A stretch of DNA of 6,777 bases from Phyllobacteriaceae bacterium. GTDB lineage: Bacteria > Pseudomonadota > Alphaproteobacteria > Rhizobiales > Ancalomicrobiaceae. The stretch covers positions 1 to 6,777 of the forward strand of contig JAAYVT010000731.1 in assembly GCA_012517025.1 (NCBI GenBank), in the 5' to 3' direction. Positions 1-5,515 of this stretch are shown here, one piece after another. The position numbers and the translations under genes were made by a program. The notes under the pieces were generated by a model, which saw only the letters and a list, made by a program, of their open reading frames with translations, ran no database searches and had not been told where the DNA came from. Position 1 is the stretch's first letter, and each line of letters opens with the position of its first letter.

Positions 1-836
1 AGGCGGAAGATCGCCGGGTCGTCGGCCATGATCTCGATCAGCGCCGCCGCGGCGGCGCGGGTCGCCGGATCGTCGCGCCAGACGACGTGGCGTTTGCGCG
101 CGGTGTAGCGCATGCCGAGCCGCCCGGTCGCCGGGTCGACGAAGAACACCGGCCCCACGGTCTCGCCGCGCACCGTGCCGTCCTCCTCGACGCAAGGCGG
201 GATGGTCATCGCGTCCGGCCGCATCAGCGCCGCCACCAGGGCGGGGTCGCGGTCGCGGAGCCGGACGTAGGCGATCTCGGGATCGAGCAGGGCGTTGGCG
301 CCGCCCTCCGGCGCCGCGCGCACGCAGTGCAGCACCATCGACTGGATCGCCGCGTGCGGGCCGTCCCAGGCGTAATAACCGTCGGTGTGCCAGCCGAGCG
401 GGCGGGGCGAATAGGGGATGAAGCCGGCCTGGCGCGGCGCGTCGGTGACGCGGATCGCCACGATGCCGTCGGCGCCGGCCGAGCGATGGTGCTCGAACCG
501 CGTCAGCCCAACGGCGCGGGCGAAGGCGGCGACGGCGCGGCGGGAGGTGTCCTCGTCGCGGACCGGGGTGCGGTAGATCGCCATGTTCGCCCGCGCCAAC
601 ACGGCGGCGAGCGCCACCCGCTCGGCGGCGGTAGGGGTGGCGAGGTCGGCGACGTCGACGATCAGATCGGCGAGCCGGGTCGGCCGGGCGGCGAGTTTCG
701 CCGCCCGCCACGTCGCCCACGCCGCCGTGTCGGCGAGGTCGAAGGGGCCGTCGGTCAGGCCCGCCGACGTCGGGAGATCGTGAAATGCCGGATCGTGCCG
801 GAGCCCCGGCGGTTCGGCGAGTCGCATCGCTTCCAT
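1..836 (-). CDS. TauD/TfdA-like Fe(II)/2-oxoglutarate dioxygenase, 3' part missing
   Basis: The reverse strand reads open from an ATG at 836-834 to the window edge, giving 278 complete codons. The start has a clear GGAGGAG ribosome binding site about 7 bases upstream (complement of 844-850). Residues 149-155 read WHTDGYY, the H-x-D iron ligand pair of the TauD/TfdA fold (His150, Asp152). It is followed by a typical strand (IQSMVLHCVRAAPEGGAN, 164-181) and by FFVDPATGRLGMRYTARKRH (231-250). The distal iron-binding His and the 2-oxoglutarate-binding Arg would lie beyond the window, so catalysis cannot be confirmed. Family members oxidise small substrates such as taurine, alkylsulfonates or trimethylammonium acids with O2 and 2-oxoglutarate. 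The substrate here is unknown. The first 85 residues or so are not clearly recognisable. It is divergent from the dsr operon, so any link to sulfur metabolism is inferred from position only. Family assignment is fairly sure, function is not. Confidence 0.82.
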   Translation of the reverse strand, partial: MEAMRLAEPPGLRHDPAFHDLPTSAGLTDGPFDLADTAAWATWRAAKLAARPTRLADLIVDVADLATPTAAERVALAAVLARANMAIYRTPVRDEDTSRRAVAAFARAVGLTRFEHHRSAGADGIVAIRVTDAPRQAGFIPYSPRPLGWHTDGYYAWDGPHAAIQSMVLHCVRAAPEGGANALLDPEIAYVRLRDRDPALVAALMRPDAMTIPPCVEEDGTVRGETVGPVFFVDPATGRLGMRYTARKRHVVWRDDPATRAAAAALIEIMADDPAIFR

Positions 837-1000
837 GGTCTCGTCTCCTCCCCGGGCGGCGCGGTCTTTCGCCGTCGCTCGCCCCGTCTTCACCGGCTTC
901 GCGCCGCCTCGGCGGCGTTTCGCACCGCCGAAGGCCGCAAAAATATTTCAAACGATTCAATCGGCTCGTGAGAAAGTGAAACTCGGCGTCACGAACCTCT

Positions 1001-1029
1001 TTGCAAGTCCTCGAAAATCAGCATAGCAT
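1001..1029 (+). promoter_or_regulatory. Candidate sigma70-type promoter for the dsr operon
   Basis: TTGCAA (1001-1006) and TAGCAT (1024-1029) are separated by 17 bases. Each matches the -35 and -10 consensus at four of six positions. They sit in the AT-rich core of the divergent region, upstream of dsrA. TAGCA (1024-1028) also forms an inverted repeat with TGCTA (1038-1042), which could be part of an operator. If used, this promoter gives a leader of roughly 230 bases. This is a pattern match only. A second -10-like element, TATAAC at 1048-1053, has no good -35. Confidence 0.3.
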
Positions 1030-1226
1030 CATATTCGTGCTAACGCATATAACCGTTTCAAACAGGATCCGTGACCGATACGAATCGATTGTGGATGGCG
1101 CGAGAGACGGAATTTCACCGCTTCGGGGTTCGGACGGAACGCCGACGGGTGAAGACCGGAACGAGAAGCTCCGCCGCCGACGCCGCCACATGCGACGCGG
1201 GACGGGCGGGGCACCAGGGGCCGCGG

Positions 1227-1240
1227 CTTCCTTCGGGAAG
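1227..1240 (+). other. Leader hairpin with UUCG tetraloop before dsrA
   Basis: CTTCC (1227-1231) and GGAAG (1236-1240) pair perfectly around a TTCG loop, the unusually stable C(UUCG)G tetraloop in RNA. It lies about 16 bases before the AAGGAG ribosome binding site of dsrA and leaves that site free. It may help mRNA stability or keep the start region open. The stem is only five pairs, so it could be chance in GC-rich DNA. Confidence 0.35.
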
Positions 1241-1269
1241 GAGCGGGAAACGTTCGAAGGAGATGACCC

Positions 1270-2562
1270 ATGTCGGGTGTCGAGGAGGCCCGCGACGGCG
1301 AAGCCGTGCGCGCGAGCGAGCATCATCCCACGCCGCATCTCGACCAGCTGGAGGACGGCCCCTGGCCGAGCTTCGTCACCGGTCTGAAGCGCCTGCGTGA
1401 CAGCGGCGGCAAGCAATACGCGGCGATGATGAACGACCTGCTCGGCCAGCTCGAGCACTCCTACACGAACCGCCTCGGCTACTGGAAGGGCGGCACCGTG
1501 TCGGTGTTCGGCTACGGCGGCGGCGTCATTCCGCGCTTTTCCGAGGTCGCCGACAAGTTCCCGGAATCGAAGGAGTTCCACACCCTTCGCGTCCAACCGC
1601 CGGCGGGCTACCATTATACGACCGACCTCCTGCGCTCGATGTGCGACATCTGGGAGGAGCACGGCTCCGGCCTGATCGCGCTGGAAGGCCAGTCCGGCGA
1701 CATCATGTTCCAGGGCTGCAAGACCGAGAACGTGCAGAAGGCCTTCGACGCCTTGAACGAGATCGGCTTCGATCTCGGCGGCGCCGGCCCGGCGCTGCGC
1801 ACCTCGATGAGCTGCGTCGGTCACGCCCGCTGCGAGATGTCGCTCTACGACGAGGTCAAGGCGCATCGCTCGGTGATCAACGAGTTCCTCGACGAGATGC
1901 ACCGCCCGTCGTTCCCCTACAAATTCAAGTTCAAGTTCTCGGGCTGCCCGAACGATTGCGTCAACGCCATCCACCGCGCCGACTTCGCGGTGATCGGCAC
2001 TTGGCGCGACGACATGAAGGTCGATCAGACCGAAGTGCAGGCCTATGTGGCGAGCCACGGCCGCAAGTACACGATCGACCACGTCATCGCGATGTGCCCG
2101 ACTCGGGCGCTCAGCCTCAACGACGACGACACGCTCGAGGTCGACAACCGGTCGTGCGTGCGCTGCATGCATTGCCTCAACGTCATGAACAAGGCGCTGT
2201 CGCCGGGTGACGATCGCGGCGCGACGATCCTGATCGGCGGCAAGCGGGCGCTCAAGGTCGGCGACCTGATGGGCACGATGGTGGTGCCGTTCTTCGAGCT
2301 GAAGACCGACGAGGATTACGAGAGCCTGGTCGAATTCGCCCGCTCGATCATGGACTTCTTCGCCGAGAACGCGCTCGAGCACGAGCGCGTCGGCGAGACC
2401 ATCGATCGCATCGGCCTGCCGGCCTTCCTGGCGGCGGTCGGCATCGAGCCGGATCCCAACATGGTGCGCCAGCCGCGCACCTCCTGCTACGTCCGCACCG
2501 ACGACTTCACCGAGGAAGCGGACAAGTATTTCGAGCGCAAGCGCCACAAGGCGGCGGAGTGA
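1270..2562 (+). CDS. dsrA: Dissimilatory sulfite reductase alpha subunit DsrA (oxidative type)
   Basis: This 430-residue protein is the alpha subunit of siroheme sulfite reductase. In sulfur oxidisers the cytoplasmic DsrAB complex runs in reverse, oxidising DsrC-bound sulfur to sulfite. The siroheme-Fe4S4 ligand motifs are intact: C-x5-C at Cys182/Cys188 (CVGHARC) and C-x3-C at Cys226/Cys230 (CPNDC). The inserted ferredoxin domain has Cys276 (CPTRAL) and a C-x2-C-x2-C run at Cys296, Cys299 and Cys302. Length is close to the usual 410-435 residues. The ATG at 1270 is supported by AAGGAG at 1256-1261, 8 bases upstream. An overlapping ATG at 1263 is out of frame. It is the first gene of the operon, and oxidative direction is inferred from the dsrEFH context. 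The gene is complete with no frameshift. Confidence 0.98.
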   Translation: MSGVEEARDGEAVRASEHHPTPHLDQLEDGPWPSFVTGLKRLRDSGGKQYAAMMNDLLGQLEHSYTNRLGYWKGGTVSVFGYGGGVIPRFSEVADKFPESKEFHTLRVQPPAGYHYTTDLLRSMCDIWEEHGSGLIALEGQSGDIMFQGCKTENVQKAFDALNEIGFDLGGAGPALRTSMSCVGHARCEMSLYDEVKAHRSVINEFLDEMHRPSFPYKFKFKFSGCPNDCVNAIHRADFAVIGTWRDDMKVDQTEVQAYVASHGRKYTIDHVIAMCPTRALSLNDDDTLEVDNRSCVRCMHCLNVMNKALSPGDDRGATILIGGKRALKVGDLMGTMVVPFFELKTDEDYESLVEFARSIMDFFAENALEHERVGETIDRIGLPAFLAAVGIEPDPNMVRQPRTSCYVRTDDFTEEADKYFERKRHKAAE

Positions 2563-2578
2563 TCCGCGCGTGACCTCG

Positions 2579-2605
2579 ACGTCGGTCGGGCGGCCCGACC
2601 GACGT
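2579..2605 (+). other. Perfect 12-bp hairpin in the dsrA-dsrB gap
   Basis: The arms 2579-2590 (ACGTCGGTCGGG) and 2594-2605 (CCCGACCGACGT) are exact reverse complements around a CGG loop. The hairpin begins 16 bases after the dsrA stop. There is no T-run after it, so it is not a classical intrinsic terminator. An mRNA-processing or 3'-end-stabilising role is possible. A near-palindromic protein site in the DNA cannot be excluded. Confidence 0.75.
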
Positions 2606-2615
2606 TCTTCGGCGA

Positions 2616-2634
2616 CGCGGGGAGAAACCCCGCG
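2616..2634 (+). other. Second hairpin in the dsrA-dsrB gap
   Basis: CGCGGGG (2616-2622) and CCCCGCG (2628-2634) form a perfect 7-bp stem with an AGAAA loop. It follows the 12-bp hairpin by 10 bases and precedes the dsrB ribosome binding site by about 26 bases, leaving that site unpaired. No T-tract follows. Confidence 0.65.
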
Positions 2635-2677
2635 CCCGATCCATCCGTTCGACGCTTCCCAGGGAGGGAACCTCGCG

Positions 2678-3769
2678 ATGAGCCAAGCTCAGACGGCCGA
2701 AGTGCGGCCTCGGCTGCCCGACGAACACGGCGTGCCGGACCCGTTCCAGTACATGCACCCGGTGATGAAGAAGAACTACGGCAACTGGGCTTGGCACGAT
2801 CGGCCGCGCCCGGGCGTGCTCCACCACGTCGCCAAATCGGGCGACGAGGTGTGGACGGTGCGCGCCGGCACTCAGCGCCAGATGGACGTCGGCACGATCC
2901 GCACCCTCTGCGACATCGCCGACACTCACGGCGAGGGCCACGTCCGCTTCACCACCCGTTCGAACATCGAGTTCCTGGTCTCCGATTTCGCCAAGGTGCC
3001 GGCGCTGATCTCGGCGCTGGGCGCGGCCGGCTTCCCGGTCGGCGGCACCGGCAACTCGGTGTCGATGATCTCGCACACCCAGGGCTGGCTCCACTGCGAC
3101 ATCCCCGGCACCGATGCGTCGGGCGTCGTGAAGTCGCTGATGGACATGATGCATCACGAGTTCACCCACGAGGAGATGCCGAACCGGGTGCGCATCACCA
3201 CCTCGTGCTGCCAGATCAACTGCGGCGGCCAGGGCGACATCGCGATCAACGTGCAGTACACGAAGCCGCCGAAGATCAACCACGATCTCGTCGCCAACGT
3301 CTGCGAACGCCCGGCCGTCGTCGCCCGCTGCCCGGTGGCGGCGATCCGCCCGGCGATGGTCGACGGCAAGCCCTCGCTCGAGGTCGACGAGAACAAGTGC
3401 GTGTGCTGCGGCGCCTGCTATCCGCCGTGCCCGCCGATGCAGATCAACGGCGCGGATTCGACCAAGATCGCGATCTGGGTCGGCGGCAAGCACTCGAACG
3501 CCCGTTCGAAGCCGGCCTTCCACAAGCTGGTGGTGGCGAACCTGCCCAACAACGCCCCGCGTTGGCCCGAGGTCGAGGCGGTCGTCCGCAAGATCCTCTA
3601 CGCCTACAAGGACAACGCCAAGGACTTCGAGCGCATGGGCGAATGGATCGAGCGCATCGGCTGGCCGCGTTTCTTCGAGCTGACCGGTCTCGCCTTCACC
3701 AAGCATCACATCGACACCTGGATCGGCGCCCGCCACAACATGAACATGTCGGCGCACGTCCACTTCTGA
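2678..3769 (+). CDS. dsrB: Dissimilatory sulfite reductase beta subunit DsrB (oxidative type)
   Basis: This 363-residue protein is the beta subunit that pairs with DsrA in the alpha2-beta2 sulfite reductase. The second siroheme-Fe4S4 site shows Cys140 (HCDIPG), Cys177/Cys178 and Cys182 (CCQINCGGQGD). The ferredoxin domain shows Cys218 (CPVAAIRP) and a cluster run at Cys241, Cys244, Cys247 and Cys251 (CVCCGACYPPC). The frame stays open upstream to a GTG at 2570, but that would translate through both intergenic hairpins and add 36 low-complexity residues. The ATG at 2678 with AGGGAGGG at 2661-2668 is the better start and gives the normal family length. It is separated from dsrA by 115 bases, wider than expected for two subunits of one complex. 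Confidence 0.97.
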   Translation: MSQAQTAEVRPRLPDEHGVPDPFQYMHPVMKKNYGNWAWHDRPRPGVLHHVAKSGDEVWTVRAGTQRQMDVGTIRTLCDIADTHGEGHVRFTTRSNIEFLVSDFAKVPALISALGAAGFPVGGTGNSVSMISHTQGWLHCDIPGTDASGVVKSLMDMMHHEFTHEEMPNRVRITTSCCQINCGGQGDIAINVQYTKPPKINHDLVANVCERPAVVARCPVAAIRPAMVDGKPSLEVDENKCVCCGACYPPCPPMQINGADSTKIAIWVGGKHSNARSKPAFHKLVVANLPNNAPRWPEVEAVVRKILYAYKDNAKDFERMGEWIERIGWPRFFELTGLAFTKHHIDTWIGARHNMNMSAHVHF

Positions 3770-3777
3770 TCGGGGGA

Positions 3778-3794
3778 GGGGGCGGACCGCCCCC
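3778..3794 (+). other. G-rich hairpin in the dsrB-dsrE gap
   Basis: GGGGGC (3778-3783) pairs with GCCCCC (3789-3794) around a GGACC loop, starting 9 bases after the dsrB stop codon. An upstream CGGGGG (3771-3776) can pair instead with CCCCCG (3790-3795), so two folds compete. No T-run follows, so it is more likely a 3'-end stability or partial attenuation element than a full terminator. Confidence 0.5.
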
Positions 3795-3841
3795 GAACCG
3801 CCGGCGGAAGACGTTCAGGGATGATCCGGGGAGGTCTGCCC

Positions 3842-4240
3842 GTGAAGTTCGCAGTCGTGGTCAACGAAGGACCCTACACCCATCAGGCGTCGGACACGGC
3901 GTATCAATTCACCAAGGCCGCGCTCGAGAAGGGGCACGAGATCTATCGCGTGTTCTTCTATCACGACGGCGTCAACAACGCGACGCGACTGACGGTTCCG
4001 CCGCAGGACGAGCGCAACGTGCAGAAGAATTGGTCGGAGCTGGCCGAGAAGAACGGTCTCGACATGGTGGTCTGCATCGCCGCCGCGCAGCGTCGCGGCA
4101 TCCTCGACGCCGACGAGGCGAAGCGCCACGGCAAGGGCGACGGGGCGGCCAACATCGCGCCGGGGTTCCGCATCTCCGGGCTCGGGCAATTGATCGAGGC
4201 CGGCATCCAGGCCGATCGCCTGGTCGTCTTCGGCGATTGA
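3842..4240 (+). CDS. dsrE: Sulfurtransferase subunit DsrE
   Basis: DsrE is the catalytic subunit of the cytoplasmic DsrE2F2H2 sulfurtransferase, homologous to TusD of the tRNA thiolation relay. The 132-residue protein starts MKFAVVVNEGPYTHQASD and keeps the DsrE/TusD fold. Its only cysteine is Cys78, in the motif DMVVCIAAAQRRGI, the residue that carries persulfide sulfur and passes it to DsrC. The GTG at 3842 is chosen because GGGGAGG lies at 3829-3835 with good spacing and because it gives the family N-terminus. An in-frame ATG at 3821 would add MIRGGLP and has no proper ribosome binding site. The gene is followed 13 bases later by dsrF. It is complete, and the C-terminal signature ADRLVVFGD is conserved. 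Confidence 0.96.
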   Translation: MKFAVVVNEGPYTHQASDTAYQFTKAALEKGHEIYRVFFYHDGVNNATRLTVPPQDERNVQKNWSELAEKNGLDMVVCIAAAQRRGILDADEAKRHGKGDGAANIAPGFRISGLGQLIEAGIQADRLVVFGD

Positions 4241-4253
4241 GGGGGAGGGAAGC

Positions 4254-4655
4254 ATGAGCGACAGCAAGCGTTTCCTCTACGTCAATCGCAAGGCGCCGCA
4301 CGGCACCGTCTATGCGTTGGAGAGCCTGGAAGTGGTGCTGATCGGCGCCGCCTTCGAGCAGGACGTCAGCCTCGCCTTCCTCGACGACGGGGTGTTCCAG
4401 CTCGTCAAGAAGCAGGTGACGACCGGCATCGGGGTCAAGAACTTCTCGCCGACCTACCGGGCGCTCGGCGACTACGACGTCAAGAAGCTCTTCGTCGAGC
4501 GCGAGAGTCTCGCCGAGCGCGGGCTCACGGAAGACGACCTGATGGAAGTCACCCACGAGAACGACGACGAGGAGGACGTTTCCTCGATCGAGATCGTCGA
4601 CCGCGCCCGCATGGCCGAGATCATGGCGGCGCAGGACGTCGTCCTGAGCTTCTGA
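4254..4655 (+). CDS. dsrF: Sulfurtransferase complex subunit DsrF, cysteine-free
   Basis: DsrF (133 residues) is the TusC-like subunit of DsrE2F2H2. Recognisable features are NRKAPHGTVYALESLEVVLIGAAF at the N-terminus, FLDDGVFQL, and GIGVKNFSPTYRALGDYDVKKLFVERESL, all close to the A. vinosum protein as I recall it. An acidic stretch (HENDDEEDVSSIE, 101-113) precedes the C-terminal helix, which ends VVLSF. The protein contains no cysteine. At the site where A. vinosum DsrF has its cysteine (QDVC), this one reads QDVS, Ser39, codon AGC at 4368-4370. It therefore cannot itself carry a persulfide and is probably structural. The start is supported by GGGAGGG at 4243-4249. It sits between dsrE and dsrH with short gaps, consistent with stoichiometric translation. 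Confidence 0.95.
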   Translation: MSDSKRFLYVNRKAPHGTVYALESLEVVLIGAAFEQDVSLAFLDDGVFQLVKKQVTTGIGVKNFSPTYRALGDYDVKKLFVERESLAERGLTEDDLMEVTHENDDEEDVSSIEIVDRARMAEIMAAQDVVLSF

Positions 4656-4666
4656 AGGGAGAGAAG

Positions 4667-4978
4667 ATGTCCACGCTGCACACCGTGAACAAGTCGCCCT
4701 TCGAGCGCGGCGGCCTCGCCTCCGCCCTGGCGCATGCCCTGCCCGGCGACGCGATCCTGCTCACCGAGGACGCCGTGGTCGGCGCCCGGGCGGGCGAGAC
4801 CCAGCCCGCGAAGTCGATCGCGGCGGCGATGCCGGGGTGCGCGATCGCGGTGCTCGGCCCCGATCTCGCCGCGCGCGGCATCCCGGCCGAGGCGATCGTG
4901 CCGGGCGTCGCGGTCGTCGACTACGGCGGCTTCGTCGATCTCGCCGCTACTCACGACAAGGTTCAATCCTGGCTCTGA
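4667..4978 (+). CDS. dsrH: Sulfurtransferase complex subunit DsrH, canonical Cys20 replaced
   Basis: DsrH (103 residues) is the TusB-like subunit of DsrE2F2H2. It is recognised by STLHTVNKSPFERGGLAS at the N-terminus, VLGPDLAARGI (63-72) and VVDYGGFVDLA (83-93), ending VQSWL. Length matches the family (about 102). The canonical position 20 is Ala (codon GCC) where the A. vinosum protein has Cys20. The only cysteine is Cys58 in AMPGCAIAVLGPD, a place not known as an active site. The start ATG at 4667 has AAGGGAGAG immediately upstream (4654-4662), overlapping the end of dsrF. The gene order EFH and tight spacing make the assignment firm. Whether Cys58 has any role is unknown. Confidence 0.94.
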   Translation: MSTLHTVNKSPFERGGLASALAHALPGDAILLTEDAVVGARAGETQPAKSIAAAMPGCAIAVLGPDLAARGIPAEAIVPGVAVVDYGGFVDLAATHDKVQSWL

Positions 4979-5015
4979 CCGGGGTGAAGAAGAAAAGAAG
5001 TCCACGGAGGAAACC

Positions 5016-5348
5016 ATGAGCTATCATTTCAACGGCATCGACATCGCGTCCGACGAAGAGGGCTACCTCAAGGATCTCTCGGTGTGGAATCCCGACCTCG
5101 CCCTGCTGATCGCCAAGGACGAGAAGATCGAGATGACGCCGGAGCACTGGGAGGTGGTGAACTTCCTGCGCGAATATTACGACGAATATCAGATCGCGCC
5201 GGCGATCCGCGTCTTGACCAAGGCTCTGAAGAAGAAGATGGGCGAGGAGAAGTCCTCGAACAAATATCTCTACGAGCTCTTCCCCTACGGTCCGGCCAAG
5301 CAGGCGTGCAAGATCGCCGGTCTGCCGAAGCCGACCGGCTGCGTGTGA
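5016..5348 (+). CDS. dsrC: DsrC sulfur-carrier protein
   Basis: DsrC (110 residues) is the substrate-carrying partner of DsrAB and DsrEFH. The flexible C-terminal arm ends CKIAGLPKPTGCV, with Cys98 and Cys109 in the C-x10-C spacing that defines true DsrC. The penultimate Cys109 accepts sulfur from DsrE Cys78 and carries it to DsrAB. The loop MGEEKSSNKYLYELFPYGP keeps the insertion found in DsrC but lacking in the TusE relatives. The conserved core NFLREYYDEYQIAPAIRVLTKALKKK is present. The start is ATG 5016 with a strong ACGGAGG at 5004-5010, preceded by a purine-rich GAAGAAGAAAAGAAG tract (4986-5000) that may favour high translation. A frame opening farther upstream runs through dsrH and is spurious. 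DsrC is generally needed in large amounts, in line with the strong ribosome binding site. Confidence 0.98.
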   Translation: MSYHFNGIDIASDEEGYLKDLSVWNPDLALLIAKDEKIEMTPEHWEVVNFLREYYDEYQIAPAIRVLTKALKKKMGEEKSSNKYLYELFPYGPAKQACKIAGLPKPTGCV

Positions 5349-5364
5349 CGCCGCGGACGCGGTG
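5349..5364 (+). other. Small hairpin just after dsrC
   Basis: CGCCGC (5349-5354) pairs with GCGGTG (5359-5364), including one G-T wobble, around a GGAC loop. It begins at the base after the dsrC stop codon. No T-tract follows. It could protect the 3' end of a dsrC transcript, but such short stems are common in GC-rich DNA. Confidence 0.35.
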
Positions 5365-5385
5365 AAGCGAAGGTGGTCGCATCCG

Positions 5386-5408
5386 GTCCTCTCCCTCCAG
5401 GAGGGGAC
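5386..5408 (+). other. Nine-bp hairpin in the dsrC-dsrM gap that includes a Shine-Dalgarno sequence
   Basis: GTCCTCTCC (5386-5394) pairs with GGAGGGGAC (5400-5408), nine pairs including one wobble, around a CTCCA loop. The 3' arm contains most of an AGGAGG sequence (5399-5404) that lies 5 bases before an ATG at 5410. No T-run follows. It may separate dsrC expression from that of dsrM onward, or control translation of the short frame behind it. Confidence 0.5.
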
Positions 5409-5409
5409 G

Positions 5410-5484
5410 ATGAAGCCGCCGCCTTCGCACTCACATCGCCGATCCTCGGGCGACGCCGTCCGAGCCGACATCATCGACCCGTGA
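5410..5484 (+). CDS. Possible 24-residue leader peptide or small protein
   Basis: An ATG at 5410 opens a 24-codon frame ending with TGA at 5482-5484, between dsrC and dsrM. It has a near-perfect AGGAGG (5399-5404) with 5-base spacing, as strong as that of the neighbouring genes. The peptide starts MKPPPSHSHRRSS and ends DIIDP. It is proline-, serine- and histidine-rich at first, with no hydrophobic segment and no cysteine. I do not recognise it. The three consecutive prolines could stall ribosomes, which would fit a leader peptide, but this is speculation. It may equally be a chance frame. Confidence 0.2.
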   Translation: MKPPPSHSHRRSSGDAVRADIIDP

Positions 5485-5515
5485 CGGTCTCTCGCGGATG
5501 GCAGGGGGAAGGCCC

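Larger units (their letters stand above)
837..1269. other. Divergent intergenic region between the dioxygenase gene and dsrA
   Basis: These 433 bases hold no convincing gene. The left part (837-935) is very GC-rich and would be the leader of the minus-strand dioxygenase. It contains hairpin-forming CGCCGC/GCGGCG and CGGCGG/CCGCCG arms at 902-930. The middle (about 940-1060) is the most AT-rich stretch of the window, with AAATATTT-like and TTCAAAC motifs and an inverted pair TCGTGA (966-971) / TCACGA (989-994). This is where promoters and regulator sites of both divergent genes are expected. The right part (about 1060-1269) is GC-rich again and would be a long dsrA leader, ending in the AAGGAG ribosome binding site at 1256-1261. 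Reading frames that cross it have no ribosome binding site and are continuations of antisense frames. Confidence 0.6.

Noticed and set aside
87..971. A 294-codon open frame on the + strand at the left edge
   Set aside because: It lies antisense to the TauD/TfdA-like dioxygenase, which has the HxD motif and a good ribosome binding site. The + frame product is low complexity.
1018..2547. A 509-codon open frame on the - strand across dsrA
   Set aside because: It is the antisense shadow of dsrA in high-GC DNA. Its translation is rich in Arg, Ala, His, Val and Asp, with no recognisable domain, while the + strand encodes an unmistakable DsrA.
2579..2634. Intrinsic terminator between dsrA and dsrB
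   Set aside because: Both stems are strong but no T-run follows either of them, and full termination would cut off dsrB and the rest of the operon.
2570..2677. N-terminal extension of DsrB from GTG 2570
   Set aside because: The 36 extra residues are Arg/Pro/Ser-rich, translation would cross both hairpins, and ATG 2678 has a proper ribosome binding site and gives the usual protein length.
2507..3763. A 418-codon open frame on the - strand across dsrB
   Set aside because: Antisense to dsrB with the same low-complexity composition and no family signature.
2791..4257. A 488-codon open frame on the + strand overlapping dsrB and dsrE in another frame
   Set aside because: Its translation is an Arg/Gly/His-rich out-of-frame product, it spans two well-supported genes, and it has no ribosome binding site.
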